This document shows positions 8,574-18,628 of a DNA stretch of 48,849 bases, piece after piece. Origin of the DNA: MED-G116 sp038147495 (GTDB taxonomy: Bacteria; Pseudomonadota; Alphaproteobacteria; Puniceispirillales; Puniceispirillaceae). The notes below the pieces were generated by a model. The model was not told the origin of the DNA and ran no database searches. It worked only from the letters and a program-made list of their open reading frames with translations. The stretch covers positions 1 through 48,849 of the forward strand of contig JAYQTT010000021.1 in NCBI GenBank assembly GCA_038147495.1, written 5' to 3'. Within the stretch, counting starts at the first letter, position 1. Every line of letters begins with the position of its first letter. A program made the translations under genes and the position numbers.

Positions 8574-11132
8574 TTAGGCGTCACGCAACAGTGGGGCCGG
8601 TTTCTGGCCAAGCGTGCGGATTGCTCCGGCCAGCCCAAGGATCGCCGTTGCCGCCGCACCAGCAAAGGCGGTGGTCACGACAATCTGGCCATGGAAGATG
8701 AATTCGGCCTGCAGAAAACCGGTGATCAGCGCCCAACTTGCAAGCGTGCCGATGATTGTCGCGGCAAAGGCGGTCAACAGGCCAAGCAATGCATATTCCA
8801 GAAACCACGCGATCGTGATCGACAGGCGCGTGGCGCCGAGCACTTTCAATATGACCGAGTCGGCGAGACCTGGGCTTCGGTGCTGGCCACGGTTCCTGCC
8901 AGAACCGCAATACCGGCGACCAAGGTGACAAGTGCGGTCATTTGCACGGCACTGCCAAGCAGTCCAATAACGCGTTGTGCTGTTGCCACCGCTTCGCGCA
9001 CTGAAATTGCCGAGATATTGGCAAAGGCATCGCCAACTCGCGCTTCCACAAGATCGGCAGCGGCTTCATTGGCAACATGCGTTGTTGCCATCCAGCTGTG
9101 CGGCGCTGCCTCAAGGAGACCGGCGAGAGAACAAAGACGAAATTCAGCGAAAAGCTCTCCCATTCGACTGCGCGGATGTTGCTTATGGTGGCGGAAAATT
9201 TGCGTCCCAGAACATTAAATCAACCTTGTCGTCAAAGCCATACGCCAAGTTCGCGGGCCTCCTCCTCGGACATTGAGACAAGCGGTGGACCGACATAATC
9301 TTCCGGCCACCATTCGCCAGCGATGATCTCGGCGTCTTTTGGCGTGCTGCCGCCAAGTCAACGCCCGATCACCGCGAAGCACCCATGCTGATGCGTTTTG
9401 GGGTCAAAGTCGGCGGCGGGTGTGCCGCAAGGGCCATAACCCTGCCACGCAGCATTGGTGTTTTGCTGATGTCGGTGACGCCCTCGCTGCTGCCGGCAAT
9501 TTCCATGAATTGATCGATCTGATGCGGCTGAATGTCGATAAAGAACCATGCCGGCGCATCTTCTGATACGCGGGCATCAATCTGCCGGCTCAGATTGCCT
9601 GTGACAATGAGACGGCCACCAGAACTGACAGGCCTAGCCCAAGGCGATGATCACCGACTTTACCGGTGATCCCGGTCTTGTGATCGCCGAGAGCCAGCCG
9701 CGCCGGTACATATCCTGGTGCCGGAAGTTTGCGCATCACCCGCATCAAGACCTCGCCAAGTCCGGCAAGCAACAACAGCGAGCCAATCGATCCGCCGACA
9801 AAACCAAGGGTCAAAGACAGATTGCGTGTCGCCAGAAAGGCAAGGACGGCAAGGCCGATGATGGCGGCGCCACTCATCACCAGATAACGTGGCTTGGGGC
9901 GTCCCGATGGCATTTCAACAAGGCTGCGGAACAGATGGGCCGCGCACCTCTCGGCCTTGGCCACCGGCCAGAGGGCAAACAAAAGGACGTCAACAGGCCA
10001 AAGCCAGCGGCAATCAGCAATGGCACCGGATATAGGCCCATCTCCAGCGGCACGGTGACATAGTCTGCCAGAAGGTCGAGTGCGAGCGCCGGTGCCAGCG
10101 CCGCAATCACGACCCCGATAGAGACACCAAGGCTGGCCACCATCATCACCTGCAAAATGTACGCGAAACACCAGCTGTGCCGGTGCGCCAAGGCATTTCA
10201 ATGTGGCGATCACCGGCATACGGCTGGCCAGCCACGCTCGCACCGCACCGGCCACACCAAGCCCGCCGATCAGCAGGGCGGTGAGGCCAACCAGAACAAG
10301 AAACATTCGGCACGGTCAATAAAAACATCAAATCCGGGGGCGGCATCATCGACGTCACGCACGCGGACATTAGTCTCGGCCGCGCCTGTCTCGAGCGCTG
10401 TCACCGCCTGTTGGCATCGGCCATATTGTCCAACAGCAACCGCGCGCGATAGGTGATGAATGACCCCGGTTGGGCAAGGCCGGTAGCTTCGAGTGTTTCA
10501 CTCGAAATCAAGACGCGCCGGCCCAAAGCTGACGAAGCTCACGGATCTGTCCGGCTCATAGATCAGGGATGCGGCAACTCTGACCTCGGCATTGCCAAGC
10601 CGCGCCCGGTCACCCGGCACCAGCCCCAGCATGCGCAAAAGCTGTGCATCGGCAACAATGCCATTGTCGGCCAGCGCCGCGGCAAGAGTGATGTCGCCGC
10701 CTTTGTCGCGCCGCTCTTCGCCGTCAGTTCGGCCGCCCCCACAAGCGGCCAATTGCTGTCAACGGCCTTGAGTTCTACAAGCTTTCGCTCATCGCCAGTC
10801 TGCAACATTGCCCGCATTTGCGTGGTCGTCGACAGGGTTCCGAATGAATCGGCAATTGCCAACAGCTTTTGATCGATTTCGGTGTGGCGACTGCGCAGCT
10901 CAACGTCACCACCAAGCAGGATTCTGGCATTGTCGGCAATGCCGTCACGCATCGCCTCGGCAACAGAGCCGACAGTTCCGATGGCGGCAACGCCAAGCAT
11001 CAAAGCCATCAGAAATACACGGAACCGGCGCACACTGCCGCGGATTTCACGGCGCGCAAAGCGCCATGCAAGCGGCCAGCCGGTGCTGCTCACAGCCGCG
11101 TTATTGTTCTTTGAGGACACTGAATTGGTCAT
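8574..11132 (-). CDS. FtsX/YbbP-type ABC transporter permease, heavily frameshifted
   Basis: About 850 residues when the frames are joined, close to the E. coli YbbP family length. The start is FARREIRGSVRRFRVFLMALMLGVAAIGTVGS, a cytoplasmic segment plus first membrane helix, followed by the periplasmic domain (ILLGGDVELRSRH). Later helices include FLVLVGLTALLIGGLGVAGAV and LGEVLMRVMRKLP, and the last helical stretch is GLLTAFAATIIGTLASW before LLRDA-stop. At least eight frame changes are needed between about 8.85 and 10.75 kb. The start overlaps the stop of the ATPase gene by ATGA. With the ATPase and divergent tesA, the arrangement matches E. coli ybbAP-tesA. The substrate is unknown; the family is of the mechanotransmission (MacB-like) type rather than a classical importer. 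Confidence 0.82.
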
Positions 11133-11848
11133 GATACAGAGGCACTGTCGCTGGCCAGCTTGCCGTCTTCGATGTGCAGCACCCGCGAACAGCGTGCGGC
11201 AAGACTGGCATCATGCGTGACCAGCACAAGTGCGGCGCCAGCAATATTGGCAGCCTCAAACAGCGTGTTGATCACAATCTCGCCGGTGGCGCTGTCAAGA
11301 TTGCCGGTTGGCTCGTCAGCCAGAAGGATTTGCGGGCGCGGTGCAATAGCTCTGGCGATGGCAACGCGTTGCTGTTCACCACCTGAAAGCTGGTCCGGCA
11401 GATGTGTCAAACGGTGGCCAAGCCCGACCGACTCCAACGCCTCTCTGGCAAGTTTGGTGGCATCGCGGTTGCCCGCCAGTTCCAGCGGCACGGCGACATT
11501 CTGCAAAGCCGTCATTGACGGGATCAGGCGAAACGCCTGAAAGACGATGCCCACCTTGTCGCGGCGGAGTGCAGCAAGCGCGTCCTCGCCCATCCGGGTG
11601 ATATTGCGTCCGGCGAGTTCAATTCTTCCGGCGCTGAGACTCTCAAGCCCTGCCATGATCATCAACAGGCTGGTTTTACCGGCACCGCTTGGACCAAGAA
11701 TACCAACGGTCTCGCCAGCAGTAATGCCAAGGTTTATGCCTTTCAAAATCTCGACGATGCCCTCGGCACTTTTCAGTGACAGTCGCGCACCTTCAAGTGC
11801 GATAACCGGTTGCCGCGTGGATGTTTCTGATGATGATGGCAATGACAT
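11129..11848 (-). CDS. ABC transporter ATP-binding protein, YbbA-like
   Basis: Intact 239-residue ATPase of the LolD/MacB subfamily. Walker A is GPSGAGKTS, the signature is LSGGEQQRVAIARA, and Walker B is ILLADEPTGNLD followed by a switch His in LVTHD. The family-typical VGIVFQAFRLIPSMTALQNV lies between them. The ATG at 11848 (MSLPSSSET) is preferred to the one at 11890 because the family begins close to it. It forms a two-gene operon with the permease (ATGA overlap) and is divergent from tesA. Expected role: energising an FtsX-type permease at the inner membrane; cargo not determinable from sequence. Confidence 0.9.
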   Translation of the reverse strand: MSLPSSSETSTRQPVIALEGARLSLKSAEGIVEILKGINLGITAGETVGILGPSGAGKTSLLMIMAGLESLSAGRIELAGRNITRMGEDALAALRRDKVGIVFQAFRLIPSMTALQNVAVPLELAGNRDATKLAREALESVGLGHRLTHLPDQLSGGEQQRVAIARAIAPRPQILLADEPTGNLDSATGEIVINTLFEAANIAGAALVLVTHDASLAARCSRVLHIEDGKLASDSASVS

Positions 11849-12033
11849 TGGTGCGGTCCTGCGTGTTTTTTTCGTAAAAGCTCTGCACAAATCTGGACAC
11901 TTGTGCCATCGCCCCTACATAGACAATGGACATGCTGTTATGCAGATTCATCACGTCGTCATCACCCGATATGGTGGCGTCTGGCAAAGGGGTCAATCAC
12001 CAGATGTGTGTTTTTTTGAGACTGTTGCATCTT

Positions 12034-12687
12034 ATGAGACGCGTAAGGGTTGTTGTGTTCGCGCTCTTTGTCGTGCTTGGGTTTGCCGGTGGTTTTTCGA
12101 CCATGCTGCATGCCGAGACACAATCGCCACTGCGCCTCATGGTGCTGGGTGACTCGCTTGTCGCCGGACATGGCCTCAATCATGGTGATGCTTTTCCGGA
12201 TGCGCTGCAGGTGGCGCTGGATGCCGCTGGATATGAGGTGGAGATGTTCAATGCCGGGGTGTCTGGCGACACTACGGCTGGTGGCTTGGCGCGGCTTGAC
12301 TGGTCACTTGCCGAGGAACCGGACGCCATGATCATTGTGCTTGGCGGTAATGATTTGCTACGCGGCCTTGATCCGGCAGCTACCTATGAAAATCTGGCGG
12401 CGATTATCAACCGGTTGCGTGACCGGAATATCACCGTGCTGTTGGCAGGAATGCAGGCACCGCGCAATCTGGGCCGTGATTATGCTGACGAATTTGACGC
12501 GGTCTATCGGCGGCTTGGGGCGCGTGAGGATGTGCTGTTCTATCCTTTCTTTCTTGATGGGGTGGCGCTTGTTCCGGCGTTCAATCAAGCCGATGGCATG
12601 CATCCGAACAAAGAAGGTGTTGCCGAAATCACAAGACGGATACTGCCGATTGTCGAAACGCTTATGCAACGAACATTGAACAGATAG
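12034..12687 (+). CDS. tesA: arylesterase / acyl-CoA thioesterase I, SGNH family
   Basis: 217-residue secreted hydrolase. From the ATG at 12034 it has a signal peptide (MRRVRVVVFALFVVLGFAGGF, cut near HAE). The SGNH blocks follow: GDSLVAGHG (catalytic Ser), NAGVSGDTTAGG (Gly), VLGGNDLLRG (Asn), and DGMHPNKEGV with the catalytic Asp and His. The frame is open upstream to 11926, but the extension has no family similarity. Family role: hydrolysis of acyl-CoA, lysophospholipid or aryl esters in the periplasm. The gene is divergent from the ABC exporter pair, the same neighbourhood as in E. coli, which supports the assignment. The preceding 11849-12033 spacer must hold both promoters; no clear boxes were identified. 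Confidence 0.92.
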   Translation: MRRVRVVVFALFVVLGFAGGFSTMLHAETQSPLRLMVLGDSLVAGHGLNHGDAFPDALQVALDAAGYEVEMFNAGVSGDTTAGGLARLDWSLAEEPDAMIIVLGGNDLLRGLDPAATYENLAAIINRLRDRNITVLLAGMQAPRNLGRDYADEFDAVYRRLGAREDVLFYPFFLDGVALVPAFNQADGMHPNKEGVAEITRRILPIVETLMQRTLNR

Positions 12688-12817
12688 CCGTCAATGGCTT
12701 GTTTTGCGGGGGGCTGGAATTCGCGTTTATCTGTGCTTATCAGGCTCTTTTCCCGATGAAAGCCTTTGAAATGACCGTTCTCATGTCCTATAAAGCGCGG
12801 TGATCGAATTTTGGCAC

Positions 12818-12857
12818 GGCAACAATGCCCGGGTATGTTGTTGTGCATATTGTTGCC
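12818..12857. repeat. inverted repeat in the tesA-ialB spacer
   Basis: GGCAACAAT (12818-12826) and its exact reverse complement ATTGTTGCC (12849-12857) flank a 22-base loop in the 267-base spacer after tesA. It could be a transcript-end hairpin or an operator; there is no T-tract directly after it. Nothing else recognisable lies in this spacer. Confidence 0.4.
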
Positions 12858-12954
12858 ACTTCGCGGGCATAAAAATGGCGTGATCTCGCCAAGAATGGCG
12901 ACCAGAAGCAGAAAAGCATATTTGCGCTAGATGTGAATTGCACAGAAGGGACTC

Positions 12955-13494
12955 ATGAGACACAGGATTCATGCGGGAATGACAGAGATGATCAAAACAC
13001 TGGCAATCGGGGTTGCCCTGACATTTACGATTGCGGCACATGCCGCGGCAGAACCGGTTCAGATGCTGATTGAAAAGGACTGGGTTGCGTATCGTGTTGA
13101 TGATGGCGGCAAAAGAACCTGTTTTGTCAGCAGCACACCAACCAAAAGTGTGGGCAAATATGACCCGGCGAACCGTGGTGAAACGCGGGTTTATGTCTCG
13201 CACGGGCCAGTTCCCGAGGACCGCAATGTTGTTCAGGTTTTGGCGGGGTATCGCTATAAGAAGCAAACTAACGTGACCGTCACCATCGATGGCAGGAGTT
13301 TCACCCTGTTTACCCTTGACGGGCGTGCCTATGCCGAGAGCGAAGAGGACGATCTTGCGATGATCAAGGCCATGAAGCTTGGCTCGACAATGACGGTCGT
13401 TGGCGAGTCCAGTCGCGGCACCAAGACAACTGATACATATTCATTGTCCGGATTTACCAAGACCAAAAACCTGATTGACCGGACCTGCAAATAA
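12955..13494 (+). CDS. invasion-associated locus B (IalB) family protein
   Basis: 179 residues with an N-terminal signal peptide (TLAIGVALTFTIAAHAAAEP). The following DWVAYRVDDGGKRTCFVSSTPTKS is the hallmark start of the IalB domain, and the domain ends ...YSLSGFTKTKNLIDRTCK. Two cysteines, in KRTCFV and DRTCK, could form a disulfide. The ATG at 12955 has AGAAGGG four bases upstream; ATGs at 12979 and 12988 are alternatives that shorten the n-region. IalB proteins are widespread periplasmic or outer-membrane proteins of alphaproteobacteria whose biochemical function is unclear outside Bartonella, so no function is claimed. Monocistronic, with rlmN 59 bases downstream. Confidence 0.85.
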   Translation: MRHRIHAGMTEMIKTLAIGVALTFTIAAHAAAEPVQMLIEKDWVAYRVDDGGKRTCFVSSTPTKSVGKYDPANRGETRVYVSHGPVPEDRNVVQVLAGYRYKKQTNVTVTIDGRSFTLFTLDGRAYAESEEDDLAMIKAMKLGSTMTVVGESSRGTKTTDTYSLSGFTKTKNLIDRTCK

Positions 13495-13553
13495 CGGGCT
13501 CCGAAGACAGCCCATATACAGTGATCTGGAAAAGGATCACGAAGGAAGAGTGA

Positions 13554-14705
13554 ATGTCCGAGGCCGTGGCCACGATAGATGATTTGCAGGATGATGCCAG
13601 CCACGCACAATCTGATGCCGTTAACGCGCCAGTGAATCTGCTCGGCCTATCGCAGGAAGCGCTTGAAACAGTGGTCACCGATGCCGGATTGCCAAAATTC
13701 CGCGCGCGCCAGCTGTGGCGCTGGGTCTGGCGGCATGGGCTGACCAATTTCGATGAAATGAGTGACCTTGGCAAGGATGTGCGGGCGCGCTTTGCCGGCA
13801 TGTTTTCCGCCGAGCGACCACGGGTGACGCGGCGTCTGCAATCGAGTGATGGCACAATCAAATGGCTGCTTCGCTTTGCTGACGGCAATGAAGCTGAAAC
13901 GGTCTATATCCCCGACAATGAGCGCGGCACACTATGTATCTCATCACAGGTGGGGTGCACGTTGACCTGTAGCTTTTGTCACACAGGCACGCAAAAGCTT
14001 GTGCGCAATCTTAACGTTGCGGAAATTTGCGGGCAGGTCATGCTGGCGATGGATGAGCTTGGCGACTGGCCTGCGGGAAAGCCCGAAAGACGGCTGACGA
14101 ATATCGTTCTGATGGGCATGGGCGAACCGCTGTTCAACTATGAAAATGTTGCCGGCGCGATGAAGATTATCATGAGCGGCGAGGGTGTCGCCTTGTCAAA
14201 GCGCCGGATCACCCTGTCCACCTCTGGTGTGGTGCCGGAAATCAAGCGTGCGGGTGAAGAGCTTGGGGTCAATCTGGCGATCTCACTGCATGCTGTCCGT
14301 GACGAATTGCGTAACGAGCTTGTTCCAATCAATCGCAAGCATAATCTGGCCGAATTGATTGATGCTTGCCGGAATTACCCCGGATTGTCGAATGCGCGGC
14401 GGATCACATGGGAATATGTCATGCTGGACGGGGTCAATGACAGTGACGAGGATTGTCGCAAACTGTTGGCGTTGATCCGCGGTATTCCGTCAAAAATCAA
14501 CCTGATCCCCTTTAACCCATGGCCGGGCAGTGCCTATAAATGTTCCAGTCCGGAGCGCATTGAGGCGTTTGCCAAAACCGTGCTGAAAGCAGGCTATGCC
14601 TCGCCGGTGCGCACGCCACGCGGACAAGACATCATGGCGGCGTGTGGCCAGCTGAAATCGGCGTCTCAGCGCGAAAGGCGTCAAAAAACAGGCATCAATG
14701 ATTGA
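13554..14705 (+). CDS. rlmN: 23S rRNA m2A2503 / tRNA m2A37 methyltransferase
   Basis: Intact 383-residue radical-SAM enzyme. The [4Fe-4S] cluster motif is C135-x3-C139-x2-C142 (CTLTCSFC). Preceding it is FRARQLWRWVWRHG, the N-terminal helical domain of RlmN. Downstream are VLMGMGEPLFNYENV and the substrate segment PGSAYKCSSPERIEAF, whose Cys would be the methyl-carrying residue of the ping-pong mechanism. Known role: methylates C2 of A2503 in 23S rRNA and A37 of some tRNAs. It has a GGAAGAG ribosome site 5-6 bases before the ATG. The 135-base gap to the next gene shows no obvious terminator. Confidence 0.97.
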   Translation: MSEAVATIDDLQDDASHAQSDAVNAPVNLLGLSQEALETVVTDAGLPKFRARQLWRWVWRHGLTNFDEMSDLGKDVRARFAGMFSAERPRVTRRLQSSDGTIKWLLRFADGNEAETVYIPDNERGTLCISSQVGCTLTCSFCHTGTQKLVRNLNVAEICGQVMLAMDELGDWPAGKPERRLTNIVLMGMGEPLFNYENVAGAMKIIMSGEGVALSKRRITLSTSGVVPEIKRAGEELGVNLAISLHAVRDELRNELVPINRKHNLAELIDACRNYPGLSNARRITWEYVMLDGVNDSDEDCRKLLALIRGIPSKINLIPFNPWPGSAYKCSSPERIEAFAKTVLKAGYASPVRTPRGQDIMAACGQLKSASQRERRQKTGIND

Positions 14706-14840
14706 TCGCACTGCCGCGCCATGCGGGAACGGTATCATTCGCCAAAAAATGCCGATCAAAGCACTGTCGATGAGGCTTGAACAAAAGGTGATCAATCACT
14801 ACATTGTTTGCAGGATAAATGCTCATTTGGGGGTTTAAAA

Positions 14841-15582
14841 ATGGCAGATAATCGTTTTATGAACACCGCAGCCGCCACTGCGTCGCAGACCGATGTCGGA
14901 CTGCGCAGCTATATGCTTGGCGTCTATAATCATATGACCATTGCGCTGCTGTTCAGCGGCTTGTTTGCGTTCGGCACAAAGATGCTTGCAACCGTGACCG
15001 GGCCTGATGGTGGCACTTACCTGACCTCATTCGGTCAGTTGCTCTATGGAACACCGTTGAAATGGGTTGTGATGTTGGCACCTCTGGGCATGGTCTTCTG
15101 GCTGTCTGCCCGGATGAACAACATGTCAGCGTCCAAGGCACGCACTCTGTTTTATGTCTACAGCGCGCTGATGGGATTGTCACTGTCGTCAATCCTGTTG
15201 ACCTTCAGCATGCCAAGTGTTGCCCGCGCTTTCTTTGTGACTGCCGGTGCCTTTGCCGGTCTTAGCATCTATGGCTACACCACAAAGCGCAGCCTTTCGG
15301 CGATGGGCTCATTCATGATGATTGGCCTGTTTGGTCTGATCATTGCCAGCGTGGTGAATATCTTCCTTGCTTCAACCGCGATGCATTTCGTCATCTCGAT
15401 TGCTGGCGTGGTGATTTTTGCTGGTCTGACAGCATGGGATACGCAAGACATCAAGAACATGTACCGCGCCGGTGACAGCAGTGAAGTTGCCGCAAAGAAA
15501 TCGATCTTGGTGCGCTTCGGCTGTATCTGGACTTCATCAATATGTTCTGTTCATCCTGCAGCTGTTCGGCAACCGCGAATAG
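14841..15582 (+). CDS. Bax inhibitor-1 / YccA family membrane protein (two frameshifts)
   Basis: About 248 residues with seven predicted membrane segments, including MTIALLFSGLFAFGTKML, WVVMLAPLGMVFWLSA and FVISIAGVVIFAGLTAW. The family-conserved WDTQDIKNMY follows. Two single-base losses near 15508 (TTGGTG for TTGGGTG) and 15547 (TTCTG for TTCCTG) hide the true C-terminus; restored it reads LYLDFINMFLFILQLFGNRE with the stop at 15580-15582. Start MADNRFMN at 14841 is preferred over 14808. BI-1 family proteins are proposed pH- and calcium-sensitive channels; in E. coli the YccA member binds the FtsH protease. Physiological role here unknown. Confidence 0.9.
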
Positions 15583-15612
15583 GACGGCTGTCTGATAGAC
15601 CAATAACATCTG

Positions 15613-15646
15613 CGCCCGATGCCTTTGGTGTCGGGCGTTTTATTTT
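15613..15646 (+). terminator. rho-independent terminator after the BI-1 gene
   Basis: CGCCCGATGCC (15613-15623) pairs fully, with two G-T pairs, with GGTGTCGGGCG (15627-15637) over a TTT loop. TTTTATTTT follows. This is a strong intrinsic terminator separating the BI-1 gene from fbp. Confidence 0.9.
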
Positions 15647-15679
15647 CACACCTCTTTGGATTGAACCACGACTGAACTC

Positions 15680-16628
15680 ATGCCTGACCTCGCTGATTTT
15701 CTGAATGCCGATGCAACTCTGGATCCGCTCGACAAGGCCAGAGCAAATGCCATTCTTGCCCTTGCTGAAGCCGCCGCAACGATTGCCGGTCTGATCCGTG
15801 ACCCGAAGGCATCACGTGGATTTGGTGTGGCACGCGACAGCGCCAATGCAGATGGTGATACGCAAAGGCACTTGATGTCGTGTGTGACGATTTGGTGAGT
15901 GCGGCTCTCGCCAAGGCTGGTGTGGCTGTCTATTTGTCTGAAGAGCAGGATGAGCCTGTCTCTCTTGCAGCGGACGGAAAGGTCATTGTCGCCTGCGATC
16001 CGCTCGATGGATCATCGAATATCGATACCAATATTTCGATTGGCACCATCTTTTCCATATTGCCGGCCGCCGGTGGCACGCTGCAGGCCGGACGCAATCA
16101 GCTGGCGTCAGGCTTTTTGTTTATGGGCCGCAGACAACGATGCTGTTGACAACGGGCGAGGGTGTGCATGCCTTTCAAATGGATGAGTCCGGCCGGTTCC
16201 AACAGCTTGACTGGGATGTGAAGATTGCGCCGGAAACGGGTGAATTCGCGATCAATGCGTCCAATTCACGGCATTGGTTCAAGGCTGTGTCGGCCTATAT
16301 CACAGATTGTCTATCCGGCAAGGATGGGCCGCGTGGCGCAATTTCAACATGCGCTGGGTTGGCTCGCTGGTTGCCGATAGCTGGCGCATTTTCCGGCGCG
16401 GCGGCGTGTTCCTCTATCCCGGTGATGCGCGCGATGGTTATGGCGATGGGCGGCTGCGTCTGATTTACGAGGCGGCACCGGTGGCGCTGTTGGTTGAACA
16501 GGCTGGCGGCAGGGCGATAACCGGCGATATGGATATTCTGGATGTAGCCGGAGAGCCTGCATCAGCGGGTTCCGCTTATCTTTGGTTCGAGTAATGAAGT
16601 TGACGTGATCGCCACCTATCATTCATAA
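15680..16628 (+). CDS. fbp: class I fructose-1,6-bisphosphatase, frameshifted
   Basis: Gluconeogenic phosphatase converting fructose-1,6-bisphosphate to fructose-6-phosphate. The metal-binding DPLDGSSNIDTNISIGTIFSI sits in the middle, flanked by VCDDLVSAALAKAGVAVY before it. After it come the GPQTTMLLTTGEGVHAFQMD block, NMRWVGSLVADSWRIF and RLIYEAAPVALLVEQAGG. Four frame changes (about 15865, 16130, 16335 and 16545) split the gene; each joins conserved family blocks. The true end is LHQRVPLIFGSSNEV...YHS with TAA at 16626-16628. The restored length of about 316 residues is normal. It is followed after 31 bases by fba, so the two form a sugar-phosphate pair, probably one transcript. Confidence 0.9.
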
Positions 16629-16659
16629 ACAGATAAACCAAAACACAAGGACTGGACAA

Positions 16660-17719
16660 ATGCTGATCTCTCTTCGACAGCTACTTGATGATGCGGCTGA
16701 ACATGGCTACGGCGTGCCCGCTTTCAATATCAACAACATGGAACAGGGGCTGGCAATTTTGCAGGCAGCGGACAAGCTTGACGCGCCGGTGATCATTCAG
16801 GCCAGCCGCGGCGCGCAAATATGCCGGTGATGTGATGTTGCAGGCGATGGTCAAGGCGTTGGCCGAGATGTACCCGCATATTCCGGTTTGTATGCACCAG
16901 GACCATGGCAATAACGAAGCCACCTGCATGACCGCAATTCAATATGGCTTTACCTCGGTGATGATGGATGGATCGCTTGAGGCTGATGCGAAGACACCGG
17001 CAAGCTATGACTATAATCTGGACATCACCCGCCGCGTCACCGAAATGGCGCATCACGCCGGTGTGTCTGTTGAGGGCGAGCTTGGCGTCCTTGGATCGCT
17101 TGAAACGGGCGAAGGTGAGCAGGAAGACGGGCACGGCGCAGAGGGTAAATTGTCCGAGGATCAGCTGCTGACGGACCCTGATCAGGCCGTTGATTTTGTC
17201 AAACGGACAAAGGTTGATGCGCTGGCGATTGCCATGGGAACAAGCCATGGCGCCTATAAATTCACCCGCAAGCCGGATGGTGAAATTCTGGCAATGAATG
17301 TGGTAGAGGAAATCAACCGCCGCCTGCCCAATATCCATCTTGTTATGCATGGCTCGTCAAGCGTGCCGCAGGAACTTCAGGATGTGTTCAATGCGCATGG
17401 CGGTGAGATGCCGCAAACATGGGGCGTTCCGCTGGAAGAGATCGAGCGCGGGATCAAGAATGGTGTGCGTAAAGTCAATATCGACACGGACTGCCGTCTT
17501 GCGATGCTTGGTGTTATTCGCAAGATTGCCGATGAAAACAGGTCTGAATTCGATCCGCGCAAATTCCTTCAACCGGCGATGCAGGCCATGTCGGATCTGT
17601 GCGCGGACCGGTTTGAAAGATTTGGCACTGCGGGCAATGCGTCGCGGATCAAGCCGCTTTCACTGTCGGCGATGGCTGGCCGATATGCGTCTGGCAACCT
17701 TGATCCGGTAATTGGCTAG
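16660..17719 (+). CDS. fba: class II fructose-bisphosphate aldolase, Calvin-type
   Basis: About 354 residues. Starts MLISLRQLLDDAAEHGYGVPAFNINN with AAGGACTGG as ribosome site. Zinc and substrate residues are visible in MHQDHGNNE, GTSHGAYKF and VMHGSSSVP, and NIDTDCRLA carries the phosphate-binding region. Near 16812 the GCGCGC run is two bases short: restoring GC turns ASRGAQICR-stop into ASRGARKYAGDVMLQAM and joins the start to the rest. Reversible cleavage of fructose-1,6-bisphosphate to DHAP and glyceraldehyde-3-phosphate. The stop overlaps the convergent SDR gene's stop by four bases. No RuBisCO or PRK is visible, so gluconeogenesis or glycolysis is the likely role despite the subtype name. 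Confidence 0.94.
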
Positions 17720-18585
17720 TCGGCGGTTTCTGTCTCGGCGGCGAGGATCGCCGCAAGGCCGCTCTCATAATCCGGATAGAGAAGATCGACCCCAAGTTCG
17801 GGCTTGATCACGCGTGAGCCAACCTTGCGCCGCGACACATAAAAGCTTCGCGCCATGGGTGACAGATTCGCCTCGTCAAGGCTTTGTGGTTGTGGCGGTT
17901 CAACCCCAATCATTCTGGCCGCACAGCGCACCACATCACCTTGCGGTGCCGGTTTTTCATCAGCCAGATTGACGATCCTCCCAGGGCGGGGTTGCTGCAT
18001 CGCCGCCACAATGATGCGGCAAATATCATCAACATGGATGCGGTTGAACAATTGTCCTTCGCGTTCGATAATTCGTGCGGTGCCATCGCGCAGCCCGTCA
18101 AAGGCGCTGCGGCCGGGGCCATAGATACCGGCGGCACGGAAAATTTCCGCATCAAGCAATGCCTGCCAGCGCTGTTCCGCGGCCCATCTTGCTTTCCCCC
18201 GCGCGGTTGCCGGTTCGGGCGGTGTGTCTTCATAGCAAAAGCCTTGTGGCTTGTCGGGATAGATCGAGGTTGCCGACACATAGCCGGTCCAGCCGGTAAA
18301 GGACGCCAGCACATCTTCATGGGCGTCCAACACAGGGTCGCTGCCCCCAATCGCGGTAATTGTGCTGACCACCGCATCGACACCGGCAAGCGCAGATGCT
18401 GCATCGTCAAGTGGCTGGTCATTGCTGAACGGATATATCTGCCAGCCGTCTTTGGCTTCTTTTGCCAGCTTTGACGGTGTCCGCGTGGTGCCGCGGATGT
18501 GCCAGCCCTGACTGGCCAGAAGGTGGCCAAGTGGCCGTCCGACATAGCCGATGCCAAAGATGAAAATGGTGCGCGAAGGTGACAT
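17716..18585 (-). CDS. NAD(P)-binding SDR/epimerase-like protein, YeeZ type
   Basis: 289 residues, intact. Atypical extended SDR: N-terminal IFGIGYVGRPLGHLLASQGW is a Rossmann motif, then GTTRTPSKL, VVSTITAIGG, and the family block YVSATSIYPD. FRAAGIYGPGRSAF and NRIHVDDICRII follow. It resembles E. coli YeeZ and ADP-heptose-epimerase-like proteins, but the catalytic YxxxK is not obvious: YPDKPQ follows the serine, and an arrangement TSIYPD/K is usual for this subgroup. The substrate is unknown. It converges on fba with overlapping stops and starts 44 bases before the end of the M23 gene on the same strand. Confidence 0.75.
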   Translation of the reverse strand: MSPSRTIFIFGIGYVGRPLGHLLASQGWHIRGTTRTPSKLAKEAKDGWQIYPFSNDQPLDDAASALAGVDAVVSTITAIGGSDPVLDAHEDVLASFTGWTGYVSATSIYPDKPQGFCYEDTPPEPATARGKARWAAEQRWQALLDAEIFRAAGIYGPGRSAFDGLRDGTARIIEREGQLFNRIHVDDICRIIVAAMQQPRPGRIVNLADEKPAPQGDVVRCAARMIGVEPPQPQSLDEANLSPMARSFYVSRRKVGSRVIKPELGVDLLYPDYESGLAAILAAETETAD

Positions 18586-18628
18586 GCTGTGGTGGAATTT
18601 CCCTGATGTTCTGTGGTTTTTACGGTTG

